Shown here one piece after another: positions 60,801-64,000 of a DNA stretch of 64,000 bases. The notes under the pieces are model-generated. The model was not told the origin of the DNA. It searched no databases and worked only from the letters and a program-made list of their open reading frames with translations. Positions within the stretch are counted from its first letter, which is position 1. Each line of letters opens with the position of its first letter. Source of the DNA: Chondrilla cf. caribensis (taxonomy: Eukaryota > Porifera > Demospongiae > Chondrillida > Chondrillidae); the NCBI GenBank assembly GCA_964020155.1, contig OZ026550.1, positions 3,572,352 through 3,636,351 of the forward strand. Reading direction: 5' to 3'. The position numbers and the translations under genes are program-made.

Positions 60801-61981
60801 ACCTCAATGGAAGGGTTTCCAACTGTGTCTTGCACTATATCTTCATTTGCCGATAAGTGGTTAAAAGTATGGCCATCTGTTACACTCTCAATTTTGAGGC
60901 GTGACAAAACAAATGATGGAACAGAAAGCATGAGGATTGTATCACGTGGAAGATGTCCTGGAGAGGATGTAACATTACCAGTTGGAGGCTCGAGATCGTC
61001 TGCAAAAGAGAGGTAAAACGTCGGCTCAGGTGTGGACACATTAGTGTGGAGTCTGATTCCATAGCTGATGATTGGTGTTTGTATCACTGGTTCCGTAAAT
61101 GTCAATACAAGTAAACCAGCATCAATATCAAAGTCAAATGAGGTTAATTCCGGTGGAGTTGCATCAGGAACAAACATACTGGCCGAAAGGGGAGATGTGC
61201 TATTTATGGCTAGTGAAGGCTTACCTTCCCTATTCTGAACAATGCCTTCAGTTATAGCTATAAACGTACTATCAAGACTTACAGCCAGATTCCCAAAACC
61301 TTTGATGGAATTTAAATCATGCTCCAAAATTATCAGGTTTATTTGCTCAGTGTAATGACTAGCATTAAAACTCTGCATTGAATGGCCTGTGAGGGTATAG
61401 AAAGTGGTTGTTAGATTTGATACATTTGTTGACTGCAAAGTAATCCCAGTACTGAAGTTGGATGTTGGAATCACAGACTGGCTGAAGAATAGGGAGAGAT
61501 GTCCCTCGTTCATGTCCAAATCGAATTCAACAAGTACTGGTGGAGGTGAATAAGGGACATAATTATTGACTTGAAGGGCATTGGAACTGTCTATTCCTGA
61601 CGATGGATCGCCTCTCTCATTTAATGCAACACCTTCCCTAGCAGATAAAAATGTACTGCTCTCATCCACAGAGAATGCTCTGATAACATTCAAATCATAC
61701 AAAGTCAGGTGAAACATGAGGGCATTTTCAGGATTTCTTAACATTATTCCACCAGTTAGGGTGTGATTAGGCCCAGAACCATTTGCACTCGATTGGATTG
61801 TGAGTTTGTTGAAAAATTCTCCATTTGCTAACACACTAGCACCTTCAAATACTAGATCAATTTCAGCATTTTCCAAGTTCAGATTGAACTCTGTGATGAA
61901 GAATTCCTGACAGCTTGCGGGAGCCACAAGCAAGGTTGCTATGATCACGGTACAAGCTAAACTGCAGTGACTGACCAGCAT
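39351..61981 (-). CDS. Gene C: intact adhesion GPCR, 1,813 aa, 23 coding exons
   Basis: Exons 5' to 3': 58951-61981, 56308-56415, 56001-56092, 55605-55801, 55391-55439, 54841-54909, 54442-54586, 53719-53895, 50083-50161, 49248-49362, 48798-48862, 48063-48195, 46155-46246, 45912-46035, 45247-45403, 44731-44821, 44173-44239, 42997-43100, 42561-42699, 41771-41896, 40729-40798, 39683-39754, 39351-39490. All borders are GT/AG with consistent phases; the sum is 5,442 nt (1,813 codons plus TAG). Protein: signal peptide, eight repeats to about 1010, HRM, GAIN, GPS cleavage about L1403/T1404, 7TM about 1421-1690, tail. A 3.1 kb transposon sits in intron 8 (53718-50162). Skipping exon 39683-39754 also keeps frame (1,789 aa). 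Confidence 0.88.
39683..39754 (-). CDS. Gene C duplicated 72 nt tail exon (possible cassette exon)
   Basis: Acceptor GCTAG at 39755-39759 and donor GTGTGA at 39682. It is 72 nt, phase 1 at both ends, so inclusion or skipping leaves the frame intact. It encodes GDQLDSSIYVADEWELPILD plus RNVR, a near copy of the start of the next exon (39351-39490). An alternative upstream donor (AAC/GTGAGA) would give phase 0 and break frame, so the GTGTGA donor is preferred. Gene B has only one copy of the module. Confidence 0.65.
39887..40316 (-). pseudogene. Crypton/DUF3504-like (KIAA1958/ZMYM-type) fragment, frameshifted
   Basis: Reading minus strand: FAAWVEERNKHKPQAKCPEN, then GTLAYWLGSFVTEARK, a stop, then in another frame RRINSPKILRVLLIAIQRRI and SKPVKFYANSEFHLLQ. 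The W..ER....P...L......L..WL..F..E.RK....PP..L......IQR pattern is that of the N-terminal part of DUF3504 proteins, a family derived from Crypton tyrosine recombinases. The frame change and stop mean it is not an intact gene. It sits in a gene C tail intron on the same strand. Recognition is from memory of the pattern only. Confidence 0.45.
40426..40483. repeat. Hairpin: 23 bp inverted repeat with 12 bp loop
   Basis: Left arm 40426-40448 and right arm 40461-40483 are complementary except for one position (GGCC against GGTC). The stem contains TGTATGnCCAATTGTGCA. It could be a foldback remnant or a structured element in a gene C tail intron. Confidence 0.8.
41961..42326. mobile_element. 366 bp MITE with TA duplication, gene C intron 19
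   Basis: TIRs of about 25 bp: left CCGTAAATGCTGGTTG, right complement CCGTGAACGTTGGTTG, both continuing TTAAGCGC. TA flanks both ends (41959-41960, 42327-42328). Further inside, AGGCnCTTAA/GGCGTTTAAC words repeat near each end. No coding potential was recognised. Confidence 0.78.
42561..46246 (-). CDS. Gene C exons 13-19: seven-transmembrane region
   Basis: TM1 46155-46246, TM2 45912-46035 (VHLNLCIALLCGLILYIVVG), TM3 45247-45403 (LLHYFLLAAFCWMLCEG), TM4 44731-44821 (LPLIPLIVTIGVAFGVG), ECL2/TM5 44173-44239 (CWLSQGNYFIWSFLVP), ICL3 42997-43100 (LKTKHNQLKQTYSKK), TM6-7 42561-42699 (LPLMGATWLFGLLAAN). All seven exons have the same lengths as in gene B. The conserved Cys pair and the GATWLFG and CNTLQ motifs are present. 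Part of a GT microsatellite (42722-42910) sits directly ahead of the TM6-7 acceptor. Confidence 0.9.
42722..42910. repeat. GT/CA microsatellite ahead of the TM6-7 exon, gene C
   Basis: About 190 bp of interrupted (GT)n on the plus strand. On the transcribed strand it is a CA tract ending about 22 nt before the acceptor at 42700. Gene A has the same tract at 645-727 and B a short version at 19741-19765. Confidence 0.92.
47528..47860. repeat. Two-copy tandem repeat, unit about 160-169 bp
   Basis: Two adjacent copies share TTCAGAAnCTTCAAAATGACTAAT and CAAAGACAGTCTTCAGCAGAATTTTACTGTATGACT-type blocks (starting near 47532 and 47692; second landmark at 47590 and 47759). A TACATATG duplication makes the second copy longer. 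It lies in the intron between the gene C GPS and TM1 exons. Confidence 0.85.
48063..49362 (-). CDS. Gene C exons 10-12: distal GAIN domain and GPS
   Basis: Exons 49248-49362 (SSIGNLTISPVMLSAQVADF), 48798-48862 (SAYCVFFDTEKVSTGPI) and 48063-48195 (SSVTGRWSDKGLTGSEING, ISCQSRHLTSFVILVDYTG). The cleavage motif HL/T is intact. As in A and B, the second and fourth canonical GPS cysteines are replaced by Leu and Ser. The GPS exon is 6 nt longer than in B (SSVTG against SSG), the same length class as gene A. Confidence 0.9.
48559..48737. mobile_element. 179 bp MITE, CAGTGAATA-type ends
   Basis: Left end CAGTGAATACTCATTAATCT, right end complement CTAGTGAATTCTCATTAAT, TA on both sides (48557-48558, 48738-48739). 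Internal GCAGATTAA words repeat. Single ends of the same family occur near 38,908, 42,380, 49,901 and 55,296 (all end TTCACTG followed by TA). Confidence 0.75.
49495..49901 (+). other. Possible mobile-element remnant with 109 codon frame
   Basis: An open frame (49495-49824) followed by GGCAGATTAACGAATATTC and CACTG/TA, an end of the CAGTGAATA family. The translation has no recognised domain. A stretch reading TTTCTCAGAGAAGCG recurs at about 49,030 and 49,760. Probably degraded transposon sequence in a gene C intron. Confidence 0.35.
50083..56415 (-). CDS. Gene C exons 2-9: HRM and GAIN domains
   Basis: HRM exons 56308-56415 (VCNEEEDSEWDILW, GGRYDTQPCSGDGAVG) and 56001-56092 (LATRLCDESSGEWNDPDVRN). 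GAIN exons 55605-55801 (MDFNLIVNTTRYLRENTSMD), 55391-55439 (ESTDLLQQEQVVNE), 54841-54909 (NILDPGYNSQWEVL), 54442-54586 (SMEEIAVSYAHNIPSINATA), 53719-53895 (PDTLPRIVIPGELLKERAVN), 50083-50161 (DPVIVVNVLFKNLPSLLPP). Lengths and phases equal those of gene B, apart from 6 extra nucleotides in the first HRM exon (EF). Between the last two exons lies the 3.1 kb pogo-type transposon. Confidence 0.87.
50702..52973 (+). pseudogene. pogo/Tigger-family transposase (HTH-psq, DDE_1), frameshifted
   Basis: From ATG 50702 the frame encodes a basic N-terminus, a psq-type helix-turn-helix (WTNEQMEEAMKAVASGKC, AALDYGVPRTTLKDRL), a CENP-B-like second DNA-binding part (DRISQGWWHRFLKRQ), and a DDE domain with acidic residues D196 (YNIDESG), D303 (LLLDGHSTH) and D339 (QPLDCGVF), a DD35D spacing. 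After about residue 437 (PSHIHT) the frame is lost: compared with following 45 bp repeat units, two bases (CA) are missing near 52,013-52,018. The product continues in the next frame (PGGEFSGEEPSHVHTPGEE) through FDILEDEDYVLW and a long Lys/Glu/Arg coiled-coil-like stretch to 52973. The catalytic core is intact; the full-length protein is not made without frame correction. Confidence 0.88.
52044..52200 (+). repeat. 45 bp coding minisatellite in the transposase
   Basis: Units begin at 52044, 52089 and 52134 (45 bp apart), with degenerate units on both sides (about 51,950-52,210). Each encodes HVHTPGEETSGEEPS. Out of frame the same DNA reads RRGDIWRGAVPRSHT. The repeats follow the DDE domain. 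Confidence 0.9.
52906..53181 (+). pseudogene. Transposase C-terminal PHD-like zinc finger, third frame
   Basis: Frame 52906-53181 encodes SPKKARFNKPTSDSSDDN then CCMCFGTYEDD, EWISCACGRWLHEDC and LCPFC, ending with TAA. The CxxC ... CxC ... WLHxxC ... CxxC spacing is that of the PHD-like finger at the C-terminus of many Tigger/Jerky-like transposases. The preceding frame (ending 52973) overlaps it, so a second single-step frame change lies between about 52,906 and 52,973. It would recognise chromatin or DNA in an intact transposase. Confidence 0.8.
53674..53718 (-). other. Residual intron segment between the transposon and the gene C exon 8 donor
   Basis: Only about 45 bp remain between the transposon's right end and the exon 8 donor (GTGAG at 53714-53718). 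This short stretch is similar to the same position in gene B (GAGTCAGTTGAAACTCAC at about 27,197-27,214), so the splice site itself survived the insertion. Confidence 0.7.
54737..54806. repeat. CA microsatellite in gene C intron 6
   Basis: About 70 bp of pure (CA)n on the plus strand, next to a short ACGC-rich run. Gene A has its counterpart at 6588-6633 and gene B a decayed one near 28,255-28,305, all in the same intron. Confidence 0.92.
57432..57787. mobile_element. Head-to-head inverted pair of a 175 bp MITE
   Basis: Two copies, 57432-57606 and 57613-57787, are reverse complements of each other with no mismatch that I could see, separated by TACATA. Each starts CAGTGGAACCTCTCTAT and is flanked by TA. 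The second copy has the same orientation as the diverged single copy at 10061-10234. The block lies in gene C intron 1 of the coding part (56416-58950). Confidence 0.9.
58951..61981 (-). CDS. Gene C exon 1 (coding): signal peptide and eight tandem repeat domains
   Basis: A single 3,031 nt exon encodes 1,010 residues: signal peptide (ATLLVAPASCQ) then eight repeat units starting near EFNLNLENAEIDLVF, EFDLDMNEGHLSLFF, SFDFDIDAGLLVLTF, SFDLYLNNETMIILT, SCHLDINTEHLYLEF, AIVLDVNSGAIIFVF, YFVLNMDSGELVLNF and HVSLSGFILSLTF. Units 1, 5, 6, 7 and 8 pair with gene B units 1, 2, 3, 5 and 6. Units 2-4 are specific to C, and B unit 4 is absent. Many N-x-S/T sites suggest heavy glycosylation. SwmB / bacterial Ig-like beta-sandwich is the likely fold (inference). 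Donor ACAG/GTGAGC, phase 1, as in A and B. Confidence 0.87.
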
Positions 61982-62896
61982 TTCGATATCTCACCTCATG
62001 CAAAACCACAATAGTGTGTAATGAATAACCTGTGGTGATCAAAAAACACTACATATCAAAACAATGATATTATATAGCAGTTTTAGCGGGGTGAACCCAT
62101 TCTCACAAGACAATAACATGCTCACAAGCTATCCTTGACGTTTATTCGCTGTTCATACATTCAGTATTAATTTTGCTGAGACATTCGGGTGCGCGATCTC
62201 GTACTCTTAATAATAGTATCTGGTTACCGGTACGAAACCTAAACTGAAAAATTAAGACGCATGTCTTATAGCTACCATATCATAGCTGGAAGATTTCGCG
62301 AGGTTTAAATATTGCGTTTTTCACGATTTAGCCCAATATTATTCGCCATGCACAGCTTTTAATCACAAATCCTTAATCGCGAAAAGAATTTCGCACTGTA
62401 ACTGTTCAGGTGCAAACATGGCGTTGTTGAAGTACTTTTTGGTTGAGTCTAAGTCTCTCCCTGACCCTAACCATAGACTCTACCGCCCCTTGTCTAGCGC
62501 AGTGAAACCGCAGTCGATCATATAGAAATTAGTCTAGTGCCATGCAACAGAAAGGTACTTGCTCTTGCATCCGATTCCAGTGGAAAGAAGACGGTTTCGG
62601 ACCTTTGCGGGGCCCTTACCAGACATAGCAATGAAGATTTGCGTGGAAAACATCGTAGAAGTCTAAGGAGTGGATGCATAGCTAAATAGCTTTATCGTAT
62701 TGAACTTAAAGGCTACAACGGTTAAGGGCTTTGAACTATTTCTGGTTTGGGGATAATAGCTGCCATTCTTTGGTACGTATGCAGACAAGGTGTGGTCAGT
62801 TATATCGCAGATACGCCCCTTTGTGTGACAGCATAAGCTTTGGACCCAACTGACAACTATCAGCCGTGAATTGTGAAATATTATGGGCCTACTCAC

Positions 62897-63090
62897 CTCG
62901 ATGAGATAGACTTATGTGCAAGCCTGAGACTGGACTTTGGAAAGGTTCGCGGCGCGGTGGTTCTGTATACTGAAAAGACTGAACAAGAACAAAACAAGCT
63001 TAAGTCTTGAAAACTGGGCGTTTACGCGCCGAATAAGTCTCCTTCGAAAATTATAGATAATTTTGGTACACGTCCGTACAGAGAACGGTA
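62897..63090 (-). promoter_or_regulatory. Gene C: candidate 5' non-coding exon 1 / promoter-proximal block
   Basis: Minus-strand TCTCATCGAG followed by donor GTGAGTAGG at 62896. The region is similar to that ahead of gene B and in part gene A. The inferred intron 1 (62,030-62,896) ends at acceptor CACCACAG, 48 nt upstream of the ATG at 61981. Intron 1 of C is only 0.87 kb and free of the insertions seen in B and A. Confidence 0.5.
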
Positions 63091-64000
63091 GCACCCGGTC
63101 GAAATCAGTCCATTTTTGCAGATTGTTACAATTGTTCACGTCGTAATTAACTGTGACAAATTTTGATTCATCGATATCATTTCCTACTCAGGGTAACTCG
63201 ATTACAGGCCAGTTATGATAACATGATAAGGTGGACTACACCCTGCAACTTGAATTTGATTACATGCACATTGTAAGGAGTATGTTACAACAGTTTTGAA
63301 ACTGTGATAAAACCTTGTTAAGCCATAGGAACTTACGTGTAGAAACTGCAAGAGATCATAGCAAATATAATTAACCTATAGGATAGCTATTGTGTTATAC
63401 ATTGCTAAACCATATGCATGCATGTGGTCTTGTGATGTAAAAACCATGGATAAGGTTATCATACCATGTTTATGCTAATAATTATGTTGTCTCACCAATA
63501 TAACTATACTACATAGTATACTGTACTATGGTTATGTATAATATATAATATGATATCACAGTTCACCAAAACAGTACAAACTGTATTACAGTAATACAAA
63601 TTTAATGATGGTCATTACAGTAAGTGAATATATTATAGCAAATGACAGTGCTATTCCTGGTCGGTTTCTTAATTATATGTTAACAGACAGCCCAACCAGG
63701 GGCACAAGATGTTGCATGGTTCCTTATGACTTGGAGGCAATTCCACTCAAGCTTTTACGATAATATGTTGATGCTGTACAGAATTGTGACGATTATATAA
63801 TTACCTGTATAATACCTTTCACAAAGAATACCCACAAGATCATCAATTTTAGTTAAATCTCTAAGGTACATGGTGGTAAAGTAGATGGCTTACAGTAAAT
63901 ATAACATGCATAATTATAAAGCATCAAAATTAATACAGCATGCTAAACTACACCTACCATGTGTTGACTACCTCTCATATACATACAAAATAACCTTTAT
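63091..64000. other. Region upstream of gene C, part duplicated upstream of gene B
   Basis: About 63,215-63,480 matches 38,440-38,700, extending the duplication beyond the gene. From about 63,480 to the window end the sequence is AT-rich with no open frame, repeat or splice structure that I can support. Confidence 0.55.

Noticed and set aside
62600..63139. Minus-strand frames upstream of gene C as a separate protein-coding gene
   Set aside because: The similar block upstream of gene B does not keep these frames open, which fits untranslated sequence better.

Overview
The window is eukaryotic nuclear DNA from an animal. Coding sequence is split into short exons with GT/AG introns in consistent phases. 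The background is AT-rich, there are long CA/GT microsatellites, and many small terminal-inverted-repeat (TIR) elements flanked by TA. An early-branching invertebrate, most likely a sponge, is my best guess; that is inference from gene content and repeat style, not a sequence match.

The window is dominated by three tandem, same-strand (minus) paralogues of one adhesion G-protein-coupled receptor (aGPCR) gene. Gene A lies at about 485-11,870 and its 3' end runs off the window. Gene B lies at 16,639-34,220 and gene C at 39,351-61,981. I assembled 21, 22 and 23 coding exons by hand. For B and C every junction keeps frame and the totals divide exactly by three: 4,572 nt gives 1,523 aa and 5,442 nt gives 1,813 aa. 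Shared architecture: signal peptide; one large first coding exon holding a repeated beta-sandwich-like domain (1 copy in A, 6 in B, 8 in C); hormone-receptor domain (HRM); GAIN domain; GPS cleavage motif; seven transmembrane helices; short cytoplasmic tail. A also has two fibronectin type III (FN3) exons absent from B and C. A carries several lesions (in-frame stop, two frame breaks, a lost splice acceptor) and is probably a pseudogene. Each gene is preceded by a conserved non-coding block ending in a splice donor, read here as 5' UTR exon 1. Flanking sequence is also duplicated, so the array arose by segmental duplication of units of about 23 kb.

The A-B gap holds a 1.9 kb higher-order CA satellite (14.2-16.1 kb). 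Introns and flanks hold mobile DNA: a 3.1 kb pogo/Tigger-type transposon at 50,527-53,671 with TIRs, TA duplications and a frameshifted transposase ending in a zinc finger, inserted about 45 bp from a splice donor of gene C; several MITE-like elements, including a 175 bp element present as an apparently perfect head-to-head inverted pair; a Crypton/DUF3504-like fragment; and a palindromic element. No tRNA, rRNA or CRISPR array was seen.

The receptors should act at the cell surface. The extracellular repeats, HRM and GAIN domains would sense ligand or matrix, GPS self-cleavage would expose a tethered agonist, and the 7TM region would signal inside.
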